Assembly (NCBI GenBank): GCA_039619475.1
Contig: CM077116.1
Span: forward strand, 35,351,183-35,415,182
Reading direction: 5' to 3'
From: Icerya purchasi
Lineage: Eukaryota; Arthropoda; Insecta; Hemiptera; Monophlebidae
Length of the DNA: 64,000 nucleotides
In this document: one piece after another, positions 1 through 10,143 of the stretch
Numbering within the stretch: position 1 is the first letter of the stretch
Layout: each line of letters starts with the position of its first letter
Notes under the pieces: model-generated
What the model saw: the letters and a program-made list of their open reading frames with translations, nothing else
What the model was told of the DNA's origin: nothing
Database searches by the model: none
Translations under genes and position numbers: made by a program

Positions 1-3000
1 GGGCAGAGTTGGAAACACGTGAAATTCCTTACAGCCCTTAAAAATGGAAAATTTATTTACATTAATTTCATTTATATTTTTGATTTTTTTCGTTTGTACT
101 TTTGTTTTATTACGTAAGAAAATTGTTCTTTATTTTTTATTTTTTGTTAAACACCAACACTACTTTTATACACACGTCTTGTTAAAATAAGTGTTATTGT
201 TCAGTTTGAATCGAGAATTTTAGAAGTAAGTTACCATATTGACTCAATTAATTATAGAATTATAAAATTATGAAATATTAAATATAATTTCGAAAGTAGC
301 AAACAACGAGATACTGTAATACTGTTTTTACTACGTGCGATCAACATTTTCCCCCAGATATTCTCAGTAAGTGTTACTTTTAGCCGGACCTGAAAACGGG
401 GTTCTACGTATCATGCTATTATATACAGAGTTTCTGGTTGTTTGCTATTTTCGTAATTATATTCAATATTTTATAATTACAGTATATAAATAAATATCTA
501 CTTACTTTTATTTTCCTTTAAAAAAATTTTAATTATTTAACGCTTAGCTTTAAATTTTATTTAAACAATTAAATTTAAAATTAATCACTAAATAATTAAA
601 AATTGTATGAGGTAAAATAAAAGTTTATATAGATGTTTATTTGTATGTTCTAACTGTAAAATAAAAGAAAGTGTTACGATATAAAGTGTCATGTGTCGAA
701 ATTTCGCGGCAGATGATGCACTGTATAAATAAAAACTTTTCATTAAGGTACTTACGGAATGCCCAGCGTTCAATGTTTTTTAAATTACCATATATGTTCA
801 GGAAATAAATCGATCGCTGTATTTTACAATGTATTGGTTACGTTTTATGTATAAGGGTCATAGCATTAGACATGAACACAGAATGATATAGATACAAAAG
901 ATCATCGTGTATACATGTATGTGCAGCCGGAAAAAAATATGTTTTTGCATTAAAAGAAAAAGTATTGAAACATGCGAAATTTCTTTAACATCATGACGCA
1001 ATCGAATTTAAAAAATACATTACATAATAACAGTCAGCCTGTTGCCTATTAGTAATAACCCTACCTTAAGCCTTTTAAATTTTTTTAAAGAACTGAAAGA
1101 GGTTTTAAAAAAGGGGGTCCATCACACTTTAAGCTATTACCTACTTTTAAAAAGAATCCAACGCTCTACCGCTTCATTTCTTAGCCCCAGAAACGGTTGA
1201 AGAAAGTACTATGATGTGGCGTAATCGCTTAAAATTTTCAAACGCTGCTTCTTTAGATTCCCGAAATGGATTTGAAATGCTGTTTCCTTTGCATATTTCG
1301 GTCAATCATTTGATTCTTTTGCATAATTCATTTCCCTTAACTTCACTTAGGACAGGTTTTAAAGTTTTTCTTTACTAGTTTTGTGTGCAGCGATGTAGTC
1401 TCTCGTAAAGTTCGTCGCGGAATTTTTTTAAAAACCGTACTTGATTTTTATTTATGGACATTACGTTTTATTCGGGAACACTTTTATGCGCTTTTTTAAG
1501 ATCATCTTCTGTCCATTTCTCCCGAAAACCCTTGTAATTCGACTAGCAATTATTATTATCTAAAGCAGTCTTGAAATATTTACGAAAACTCGCAAAGTAT
1601 CTACACAAAAACTGAAAAAACAAGAATGTAAAAAGTGGCGTTATTACCTGCATTTGACTTTTTACAAAAAAAAAAAAAAAAAAAACATTTTTTGGGTATT
1701 TACATGAAATAAAATTAAAACACCGACCGGAAATTTAAAATCTATTAAATTTTCTTTAAAAATCGGCAGTTAAAAAATTTTTTATTGCCGCTATCAGTTG
1801 GCGATCATCGACACAGAAACATAGTAAAATTAGATCGCGGAATTTTTGGCTATGTCATTTCCATTGCAAGAATGATTAACATAGATCGGAAAATTTTTAA
1901 ATGAACAAGCTTACGTTTGAAAATGCTTAGTATCGATGACGCAACACATATAGAGGAACGGTCATATAGCGAAATTTACCTTATTTCAAGTGAAATATTG
2001 AGGGTTGGCGTAATTATTAGCTGCTATGGCGTTATTGCCTACAAACACCTTAGTTTGCACGTAGAGCAATCATCAAAACATCTGGTCAGAATAAATTTAT
2101 ATCCACTGTTTGTGTGTATACTGCCGCAATGATCATTAGAGTTACCTTTTGATTTAGTATTTACCTTCGTTGTCATATTACTACTAACCTTTGTGGTTTT
2201 TTTTTTACTTGATTGAAGAAGAAAAAATTGAAAACAATTTCACTTATATTTTTATCAGCATTTCATCGGTGAAATTTCGCGCAAAATGTAAAATCTTTTT
2301 TACACGAAAAACATCAAATTCGCGTATTAAAGCAACTTTGCACGTTTCTGGTTTTGTGTCGTGAGTAAAGAATTGCCTGATATACATACGTTGATTTAAT
2401 TCTGACCTAAATTCGAATTTCATGATATTTAATGTGTCTGTGTTTACAAACGTTTTAGTCTGTAATAACGGTCAAATTTTTTTTTTTAAATGCTTTTTTT
2501 TTTATTTGTGATAAATGTGTATAAGAGACATCAAAATGTAAGAAATTCCGCAAAAGCGTCTTTAAAATCAAATATTTATATTTTGAAGAAAAAAAAATAC
2601 GTATGAAAATAAAATAAATAATTTTGAAATATTCCGGCCACCAACAGAAGAATTCTTCGGGTACAAAGCAATGTCGCAGTAATAACTTTTAACTTGGTGA
2701 TTTCAAGAAGACCTTGTGTTTCTGAAAAGAGTATCGGAATGCAGTTCTGTTTCCATAGTACCACTGAGGTTGTATGAATTACCCTTATTATACGTTTAGA
2801 ACGAATTTTTATTTTCTAATTTATAAATGCTTGTGCGATATATAATATTTATACCAGACATTAATGTACGGGCAATGAACTAAACTCAGATTAATTATTA
2901 CTATTATTATTATTGTTTCTCTATAAAACAATTTTAGACATCGTTTGTTCTCTGATTGATTGGAAAAATTTCGTGTGAACATAGAGTAGTCAGGAGAAAA

Positions 3001-3684
3001 TGACTGTTTTCAATAATTTCTGGTTATTTGATATTATTCCTGTTTTACTACTGTACTTTTTTCCCTTATAATTGTCGGCTGATGAGTAAATATTTAAATA
3101 AAGATGGAACGTAAATGTTTAGGATTAGCCGACAAATAACGTTTGAACAGACCTGCAGGAATCGCAGAGACAAAATCACTACTATTAATGTAACTTAATT
3201 TTTCGTCTAGATAAATCCATAACCTTTTTGTTAAAATTTATAAATGAAATGCTGATTTAAATTATAATTTTTCTGCACTGAATAAATATTACGAAATTTT
3301 GAACAGTTTTTATTTTAAAATAGCGGTATTTGGCAGTACTTTAAACAAGGTTGGGGTTGGGGGGGAGTTAATTTGATTTTTTTCAAAATGAAACGAAAAG
3401 TATTATACATGCCCTTCTTTTAAAGTAATTTGTAAGTTTTATTCTCGTAATGTAAATCGGTTGATCCCGCCTTTTTTTGATATTTTCTATATTTCGTATG
3501 AAACATTTTTCAACAGTCCGTATACGCGTACAGCTGAATTTCTTGTTCCGCCGACGAATTTCTTAAAAATATCTTTTCTTGAAAAACTTTGTTCACATTT
3601 TTGTTTCACGGAATCTATTCAGCCAAATCGTACGCAGAATTTCGAAAAAAACTTTTACAGTGTTTTTTCTTATTGATTGAAGTT
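1..3684. other. Unassigned AT-rich DNA
   Basis: No gene, RT motif or terminal-repeat pair was recognised here. The open frames are short and AT-driven, with no domain signature. There is an A-run of about 20 near 1666-1685 and a G-rich stretch near 3350-3366. It is likely intergenic or intronic DNA with unrecognised old repeats. Confidence 0.5.
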
Positions 3685-3752
3685 TGTATTGTAGATTGGC
3701 AACGCTGTGGTTATTTTATATTATTGGTTATTTTTAAATCGTTCTGTTTATA

Positions 3753-5669
3753 AAGGCACGTCTTAAATTTAGTAAAGGGAAAAAAGAAAAATATGCAAAA
3801 AATGGCATATAACAAAAAATCCCGCTTATAAAACATTACTAAATAACAAATGTCCTAATTCGAAACGTTAAAAATGAAACCATACAACGTTACTTGCAGC
3901 ATTTGTCTTCAAATCAGTCTACTGATTATAGTCTGTGGAAAGCAGTTAAAAGTCGAAATAGGCCGGTACAATATTCTTCTCTTATAAGCAAAAATCGGCC
4001 AGTATATGTGCCAAGGCTGATGATGAAAAAGCCGAGATATTTGTTAAATACTTTAGCGAAGTCTTTAAAGCTAATCCAAAGGTTATAAAAACTCGGACGA
4101 TCTAACGAAGTTTTTAAATTCCCCGCTACAGCTTAGTATCCTCATTACGCTAACATCCCCAAAGGAAATTCAATATATGATTCAAAAACTAATCAATAAA
4201 AAAAGTCCTGGTCACGATCTGATCAGCAAAAAGAGTGTTATTAGAACTGTCACGCAAAGTTATTATTTTGTTCATTACTAATATATTTAATGCAGTCTTC
4301 CGTCTGCAATACTTCCCGCTGTCTTGGAAGCTGCCACAAATAGTAGTAATTCCTAAACCTGGAAAGTCTCCAGAGGATGTAACTTCCCACAGACCAAAAT
4401 ATCACCTATCCTATACAAAGTCCTGGAAAAATTAATCTTAAAAAGTTTACATCCTGTTATTATGGAGGAGAATATTATACCTGACCACCAGTTCGGATTT
4501 CAAGAAAAACACTCGACTATCGAACAGGTACACCGAATCCAACGTATTATCCAAGATAGCTTTGAAGCTAAGGAAATCTGTGTGGAGGTGTATTCCTGAA
4601 TGTAAAACAAGCCTTTGATAAGGTTCAGCATCGTGATCTGTGTTATATAAAATTAAGAAAAATCTTCCTCATCCCTATTATCTCCTTCTAAAGTCTGACC
4701 TTGAGGACCGAACGTATCAAATTAAATTCCAGAATGAACTATCTAACATCTATCCTGTATTCGCTGGTGTGCCCCAACGTAGTATGTTGGATCCGGTGCT
4801 CTACCATATCTACGCTGCAGACTTCCCTGACAGCGAGAATGAAACTATTGCTACATTTGCAGACGATACTGCTCTTATTGCAGCAGATAAAGGTACTGGA
4901 ATGGCGACAAATAAATTACAGCTGGCGCTAGCAAAATCTGACATGTGATTAGATCGATGGCGGATTTAATGAGAAAAAGTGTACGCAGGTATCATTCACA
5001 CTACGAAATGTAGCCTGTCCGCCAACTAAAATTAACGGCGAAACAATTCCGATTAGGAATGAAGTAAAATACCTTAGGTTGCACTTGAACAGTAAATTAC
5101 GGTGGAATAAGCACGTCTCACAAAAAAGAAAACATTTGGACATAAAGCTGGGCAAACTCTACTGGCTTCTTGGTAAGCATTCCAGGTTGTCGATTGAAAA
5201 CAAATTATTAACATATATAAAATAATACTAAAACCAGTACGGACATACGGCCTGACTTTATGGGATTGTGCTAAAAATACACATATCAATAAGATGCAAC
5301 GTTTTCAAACTAAGGCCATTAGATATTATCGTGTCACCTCCTTGGTACGTCTCCACGGACACACTCCGTAGGGACACTTTAACATACCTTACGTAAGAAT
5401 GAAATAAAAAACTTGCCGCCTAGCGGTATACTCGTCGCTTAGAAACCTATCCCAATCCCCGCTGGCTATCAACCTGCTGGACAGCAGCCTTGAAATTCAG
5501 CGGCTGAAGGGCTCTAGAGTCTTTGACTTCATTTAAAACTTGAACAGATGTTCCTAGGGAACCCTAATAGTGGTGGCTCCTTACGCGTTAATTTGCGTTC
5601 CGGTACAATTGCTTGATGGTCTATGGAGACCAGTTGTAATTAATATAAAGATTAAAAAAAAAAAAAAAA
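3753..5669 (+). mobile_element. Jockey-clade LINE inserted in Copia LTR
   Basis: A 5'-truncated non-LTR retrotransposon, about 1.9 kb, begins inside the linker before the RT domain and ends in a poly(A) run at 5654-5669. Copia LTR sequence lies on both sides, so this insertion is younger than the Copia copy. No clear target duplication is visible, perhaps because the LTR has diverged. The tail orientation agrees with the plus-strand coding remnant. Confidence 0.85.
3760..5540 (+). pseudogene. Jockey-like reverse transcriptase remnant
   Basis: The RT reads through several frames. In order: STDYSLWKAVKS (from about 3914), typical of the linker just before Jockey RT; WKLPQIVVIPKPGKSPEDV with HRPKYHLS (about 4325-4410), the finger region; a broken motif A (VKQAFDKVQHRD, 4600-4640); GVPQRSMLDPVLYHIYAAD (about 4767-4822); and FADDTALIAADKGT (about 4856-4897), carrying the catalytic aspartate pair. 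A thumb region follows with KYLRL..NSKLRWNKHV (about 5069-5117) and LLDSSLEIQRLKGSRVFD (about 5472-5525), as in Jockey elements. Stops and frameshifts throughout show it is dead. No endonuclease or ORF1 remains because of 5' truncation. Confidence 0.85.
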
Positions 5670-5798
5670 TACAAGTTACATATGTATGTTGTTATTACCC
5701 GACACTGTTCGTAACTTTTATAATTTTTTTCTCTTTATTAATGGTTTGTTTTTTTTTTTTTCTATCGTAATGTAACAATAATAAACTTTTATAATTTC

Positions 5799-5844
5799 CG
5801 CAGCTGACAAGCCCAATAAAAAACTAGAAAAAAAACATAATTTC
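5799..5844. repeat. 46-bp insertion in 5' LTR with 8-bp direct repeat
   Basis: Compared with the 3' LTR (about 9041-9048), the 5' LTR has extra DNA between two exact copies of ATAATTTC (5791-5798 and 5837-5844). About 38 bp lie between the repeats. It could be a tiny transposon relic or a repair-templated insertion. Confidence 0.55.
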
Positions 5845-5865
5845 AACAAACCGTTTTATTCGATA

Positions 5866-5881
5866 GGTTATGGGCCCCCAG
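5866..5881 (+). other. Copia-type primer-binding site
   Basis: GGTTATGGGCCCCCAG lies directly after the 5' LTR. It closely matches the copia-type site, which pairs with an internal fragment of initiator tRNA-Met (family knowledge). Here there are two extra C residues. Its position fixes the LTR end at 5865. Confidence 0.7.
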
Positions 5882-5949
5882 ATACGCGTATAATAATTTA
5901 AAATCGTAATATTTGTCGTTGTAATTATCGATAACATTCGTTCACAGAA

Positions 5950-6540
5950 AAATTCCGTGTTGCACAGTTCGATGGCCAGAATTTTAGCAACTGGAAGTTT
6001 AGAATGCAGTGTTTGGTAGAATTACAAAATTTGTTGCAATGTATAGAACAAGAAGCCACTGACGATGCGGGAGCTACCACCGGGGAATAAATATAGAAAG
6101 GCGAAATATCTTATCATTCAATACGTTGCCGATTCTCATCTGAAATGCGTAAAAGATCAAGAAACGTCATATCGCATGTGGAAACACTTATGCTGAAAAA
6201 AAAAAAGTTATTCTTTCTCAGCTATACCCCTTAGAAGAAAACAATTAATAATGAAATATATTCAGAAAACGAATAAAAAATGTTTTCTTAAATTTAGTCA
6301 ATTGGTGAACTAAAATCAATGGGTACGAAAATGAATGAACTCATCATTGTAAATCATTTACTGTTGAATCTAGCTGCGTTATTCGATCCAATAGTGACTG
6401 CTATTGAGACGCTAGAAGAAGAAAAAAATTACGTTGACGTTAAGTTATTAGATTTTACATTAAAAACATCAGAAAACATAAATTCTCAGAGATGCTTGTG
6501 CTTTTCAAACAAGATCACAGAATACAAGAAAACCTTATAA
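5950..6540 (+). pseudogene. Copia Gag (N-terminal) remnant
   Basis: From about 5955 the reading is VAQFDGQNFSNWKFRMQCL, the characteristic start of copia-type Gag (FDG..(F/Y)..WK.RM). A second conserved piece at about 6319-6510 reads LLLNLAALFDPIVTAIETL, matching the Gag region in which a 'LP..YD.I.TAIETL' motif is typical. Stops and frameshifts separate the two. The zinc-knuckle region cannot be read confidently, although CCNRHKIDHRKADC (about 6655-6695) resembles a degraded CCHC box. Confidence 0.7.
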
Positions 6541-7404
6541 GAAAGAATACGAAAAATTGAATACATCGAGTATGTTCACAAGAATATTTGAGCACCTCGT
6601 TAAACTCAAAAACAACAGATAGTAAATCAAAGCAATCTTTTCCGTTCGAATGTTGTAACCGTCATAAAATTGATCATCGTAAAGCTGACTGTGTTGGTGG
6701 AAGAAAAGTATCAGCAACATCAATGTGTAAATATGGTCAGTGCGCAGAATAAAAGAAATGATTAAGAACAAATCAGCATGCGTGTTTCATCGCAATATGT
6801 CGAAACAAAAAAGCAGTGATAAGCTAGAAAGGTATGCCAACGGTGCCGCAACTGATCATACGCGAGATACGTTCAAATAATTATTTCTCGTCGTCAAAGA
6901 GAATGAACGAAATAGAAATTAAATCAGCAACAAGTGGGAAATGTTTATCGACGAACAGAATTAGCGATATAAATGTTATTTTGAAAAATAATAAAAATGC
7001 TACCATAAGAGTGATGTCATGTTTGTTAAAGACATTCGTCATAATTTCCTATCAGCTGCGAAATTAGACGATATGGGCTGTTACACAATGTTTGGAAATG
7101 GTGAAGTACTAGGAAAACGTGACAAAAATGTTTGTATAAAATAGAATTTAACCTCCAAACATTTTGTACCAAAAAAACAGAAAAGGAAACATGTTCTACA
7201 GGGAACTGGGTAAAAAAAGCTCTATTCGTCTCGGTCGAAACAGCTATGTATTAAAAATGTCGTCGATGGTTTTAATTTAAAGCAACAAAATGTTCGTCAA
7301 TTCAACTGGTGTGATGTCGTCTGTAAGATAAGTAAAGCGAGCATTCGTGCTCGAAACGGTTTGATGTACGTTATAATGATGAAATTGTGCGTAGTTCGCG
7401 GTCG

Positions 7405-7850
7405 TTAGAATTAATTCATGGGGATGTGTGCGTTGGTCCGATCGATCGTATGAGTATGAAAGTTGTGAAAAATATATACTTCGTTACTTTCATTGATGAC
7501 TATACACGTCTTCGTGTGCCGTGTATTTCATTCACATGAAAAGTGAAGTGTTAGAAAAATTTTGAAGAATACGCGAGTGGTTGGTTTCGCGAATTTTAAT
7601 TCTAAAATAGTTTCGATTCATCGCGGTGGAGAATATATATGTACATGGTTGTTCTAGCGGCGTTCAAGCAATACTGCAAAAATAAAGGAATTGTACGAAT
7701 CTATACTTTCCCGGATATTCACCTCAACAGAGAATGGCGTTGCGGAACGGATGAGTAGAACCTTAGTTGAAAAAACTCGTTCTTTATTTCAAAATTACCC
7801 AAAACCTTTTGGCGTTATGCGCCCCTAACTATAGCTTACTGAATAGAACT
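7405..7850 (+). pseudogene. Copia integrase remnant
   Basis: LELIHGDVCVGPIDRMS (from about 7407) followed by YFVTFIDDYTRLRV (about 7478-7520) is the standard start of the copia integrase core: the first catalytic Asp lies in the H.D motif and the following FIDDYTR block is highly conserved. At about 7735-7790, NGVAERMSRTLVEKTRSL, split by a frameshift, matches the region just after the catalytic Glu. The frame shifts several times, so no integrase is encoded. The protease between Gag and integrase is not recognisable. Confidence 0.75.
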
Positions 7851-8339
7851 GGAACGTCAGAAAAAACACCGGCTGAATTATTTTATCGAAAAAAAGTAAA
7901 AAACAAACAAATATCGGACGTTTAAAAATGGTCGGCTCTTAATGATTTGATACCGAGAGTTAAACGAAAGAAGCTTGATGATACAAGCGAATTATGTCCG
8001 CTAATCGGCTATACAGAAACTAGCTATGTACTATAGGACCCTATGGAAGATAAAGTATTTTCGCAGTGTTGTTTTTGACATGAAAAATCTAATTACGAAA
8101 CATTTGAAAAATCAAAGAAACAGAAAATCCGAAGTGAAATGTTACATTAATTGCGGATTTAATTGGAAACTTTGAAATTGAAGGAAATAACCAAAAAAAA
8201 AAATCCAAAATATAAATCGTTGGCAGAATCAAGCAAAGAAAGCAGTGATGAAAATGACGAAAACGGTGTAGTAGTTGTGCCAATCGAAGTCAACGTATCA
8301 GAAAACGACCAGCATACTTGGACAATTGTCAGGTATCAG

Positions 8340-8625
8340 TCTATTCGACTATGCTGAAAATGTTCCTCAAACTGATTCTCAATTGAAAGGACGAAAAGAT
8401 GAAAAATTCTGGAAAGAAGCTGTCGATGAAGAAATATATAGTATGACAAAAAAGTGGAACACGGGTGCTCCTCGTTGAAAATCCTAAAAAGAAAGATTTA
8501 AAGATAATTGACAGCGGATGGGTTTTTAGAATTAAAGAAAACCTGGAGAGATGGTACATAAAGCCAGGTTAGTGGCTCGAGGTAACCAACAAATAGAAAA
8601 ATTCGATTCTTTATGAGACATTCGG
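8340..8625 (+). pseudogene. Copia RT N-terminal remnant
   Basis: From about 8345: DYAENVPQTDSQLKGRKDEK, then FWKEAVDEEIYSM, then after a frameshift IDSGWVFRIKENLE and KARLVARGNQQIEKFD (about 8512-8615). This is the conserved copia RT entry (W..A...E..S....TW....P, then WVF..K...G....KARLVARG.Q). The YVDD catalytic region, the rest of the RT and RNase H are absent; sequence passes almost directly to the polypurine tract, indicating a large internal deletion. Confidence 0.8.
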
Positions 8626-8683
8626 CTGTAGTAGTTGTATGATTTATTAGTTTACTTTATTACTATTTATTGTTGTTTTTGTC

Positions 8684-8696
8684 AAAATTAAGGGGA
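8684..8696 (+). other. Polypurine tract of Copia element
   Basis: The purine-rich run ending AAGGGGA abuts the TGTA start of the 3' LTR. This is the expected plus-strand primer position in LTR retrotransposons. Confidence 0.65.
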
Positions 8697-9068
8697 TGTA
8701 ATGTAGATTGGCAACGCTGTGGGGTTCTTTTTAAATCGTTCCGTTTATATATGTTACATATATTGTTATTCCGACACTTACCTGACAATTATCCGAATAT
8801 GCTGGTTGCTTTCTGATACGTTGTCTTTGATTGGCGCAATTACCACACTGTTTCCGTCATTTTCATCACTGCTTTCTTTGCTTGATTCTGCCAACGATTT
8901 ATATTTCGGATTTTTTTTTTTTGGTTATTTCCTTCAATTTCAAAGTTTCCAATATTCCGACACTGTTCGTTACTTTTATAATTTTCTTTTCTTTATTAAT
9001 GGTTGTTTTTCTGTCGTAATGTAACAATTATAAACCTGTATAATTTCGACAAGCCGTTTTATTCAATA
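8697..9068 (+). repeat. Copia 3' LTR with internal inverted insertion
   Basis: It starts TGTAATGTAGATTGGCAACG and ends near ATTCAATA. Without the 186 bp formed by the inverted fragment plus one direct repeat it would be about 186 bp, close to the 5' LTR without its insertions. The end is set by comparison with the 5' LTR and is uncertain by a few bases. Confidence 0.8.
8779..8953 (-). repeat. Inverted copy of Copia coding DNA inside its own LTR
   Basis: This 175-bp stretch is the reverse complement of 8162-8335 in the same element, with scattered mismatches. For example CTGCTTTCTTTGCTTGATTC at about 8869-8888 is the complement of internal sequence near 8230-8250. It is bounded exactly by two copies of ATTCCGACACT (8768-8778 and 8954-8964), while the 5' LTR has only one. 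The direct repeat marks it as an insertion and not an inversion in place. It explains why frames in this stretch mirror those at 8163-8357. Confidence 0.85.
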
Positions 9069-9294
9069 TGTACAATTGTTATTGTAGGACTTTGGGCAGT
9101 TAACGTTTATATACAATAAAGAGAATTTTCGAACGCTAATAAATTATTTCTTTTTCGATTTCAATTCCGTCACGCATTAATTTTAAATTAATCCTTGTTT
9201 AATTTATTAAATGAAAATAATCGAAATCAAATACAATCGTAATAATCGGATATGTAAAACAACACAAATTTTCCAAGTAAGCGGAATAATTGTA
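9069..9294. other. Unassigned spacer
   Basis: AT-rich DNA between the Copia 3' LTR and a MITE. No motif was seen. Confidence 0.4.
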
Positions 9295-9534
9295 CAGGGT
9301 GCGGCAACATAACTTCCTTTTTTTAAAATGCGCCACTTTTTTTTGTACTAAATTTTTTAAAGAGAATTAATAACAGAAAATCGAAATAAAACTGCGAGAA
9401 GGGAAGAAGCATACATATTGCTCCAATGGGGGATCTAGAGTATGTATTTCGATTTCCTGTTATTCTTTCTTTAAAAAATTCAGTAGAAAAAAAGTGGCGC
9501 ATTTTAAAAAAGGAAGTTACGCTGCCGCACCCTG
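9295..9534. mobile_element. Fold-back MITE with about 100-bp inverted repeats
   Basis: The left end CAGGGTGCGGCAACATAACT and the right end, whose complement begins CAGGGTGCGGCAGCGTAACT, form terminal inverted repeats extending about 100 bp, through the AAAATGCGCCACTTTTTTT and TTTTTTAAAGA segments. The unique centre is about 50 bp. The left flank is TA, as for Tc1/mariner targets, but the right flank reads AT, so the duplication is not certain. No coding capacity. Confidence 0.8.
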
Positions 9535-10143
9535 ATTAGTCGCATCACACTGATATCGTATATGGAGATTTTGATCCTAAATAAGGTTTGGGAGTGATAC
9601 TATTCATTCTGAACTCACTACTAACATGCGCTAAACATTCATCGGTAAGAGCTGTAAAGGGGCAGATGTTGACCGTGAATATACATTCTAAGCTCATTTT
9701 ACACTATAGGGCAAGTTCGCCTAAACATTTTTGTCTTCAGGTTTCTAAGTTTTTTTTTTTTTTTTTTTTTTTTTTTGTATAATAAATATATATGTATAAA
9801 TGTATGTTAAGTTTTAGTGATTATCTGGGAAGTCATGGACTAAATAACTCTATAAAAAAAAAACAACCGCCCCATTCTCGACGAGTTTACTTTTTCGTTA
9901 GAATTTATTTAATGCGTCAATTACTTTTTGCATTACTATCTTTTTGTTAATATTTAGCCGGATTAATTAACTTAGTCGATTGTCTTGCATTTAAAATAGT
10001 GCAGGAAACGTAGTTTTTTTTTGAAGTTCCACTAAAGGGTGGAGAGAAGTGAATTCTAACGTAACTTCTCGTTAATTAATTTATAGTTTGCAGCAGTCGT
10101 ATAATATAAAACGACAAATAAATAATAAGTGAGGTATTCCGCG
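9535..10143. other. Spacer with poly(T) run
   Basis: It holds a run of 27 T at 9750-9776, which could be the complement of a minus-strand retroelement tail, but no coding remnant was confirmed next to it. A pyrimidine run also lies near 10014-10023. Otherwise nothing was recognised. Confidence 0.4.

Larger units (their letters stand above)
3685..5865 (+). repeat. Copia 5' LTR, split by LINE insertion
   Basis: The LTR is recognised by comparison with the 3' LTR at 8697-9068. Its first part is 3685-3752 and it resumes at 5670-5865 after the LINE. Shared landmarks are GATTGGCAACGCTGTGG at the start, CCGACACTGTTCGT in the middle and CCGTTTTATTC near the end. Relative to the 3' LTR it has an extra 46 bp at 5799-5844. 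It ends directly before the primer-binding site. Confidence 0.8.
3685..9068 (+). mobile_element. Ty1/copia LTR retrotransposon, decayed and nested
   Basis: Two LTRs starting TGTAWTGTAGATTGGC (3685 and 8697) enclose, in order, a primer-binding site, a Gag start, integrase pieces, the N-terminal end of the RT domain and a polypurine tract. This order (integrase before RT) is that of the copia superfamily. Nearly every frame is broken, and most of the RT and all of the RNase H are missing, because the RT start at 8350-8620 runs almost directly into the polypurine tract. A Jockey-type LINE sits in the 5' LTR, and an inverted copy of internal DNA sits in the 3' LTR. The 5 bp outside each LTR do not match, so no target duplication survives. 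It cannot be autonomous. Confidence 0.85.

Noticed and set aside
9588..9782. GQMLTVNIHSKL resembling RRQMLTVNYEAT of the LINE at 19389
   Set aside because: Only about six residues match and the neighbouring sequence does not align, so it is probably chance.
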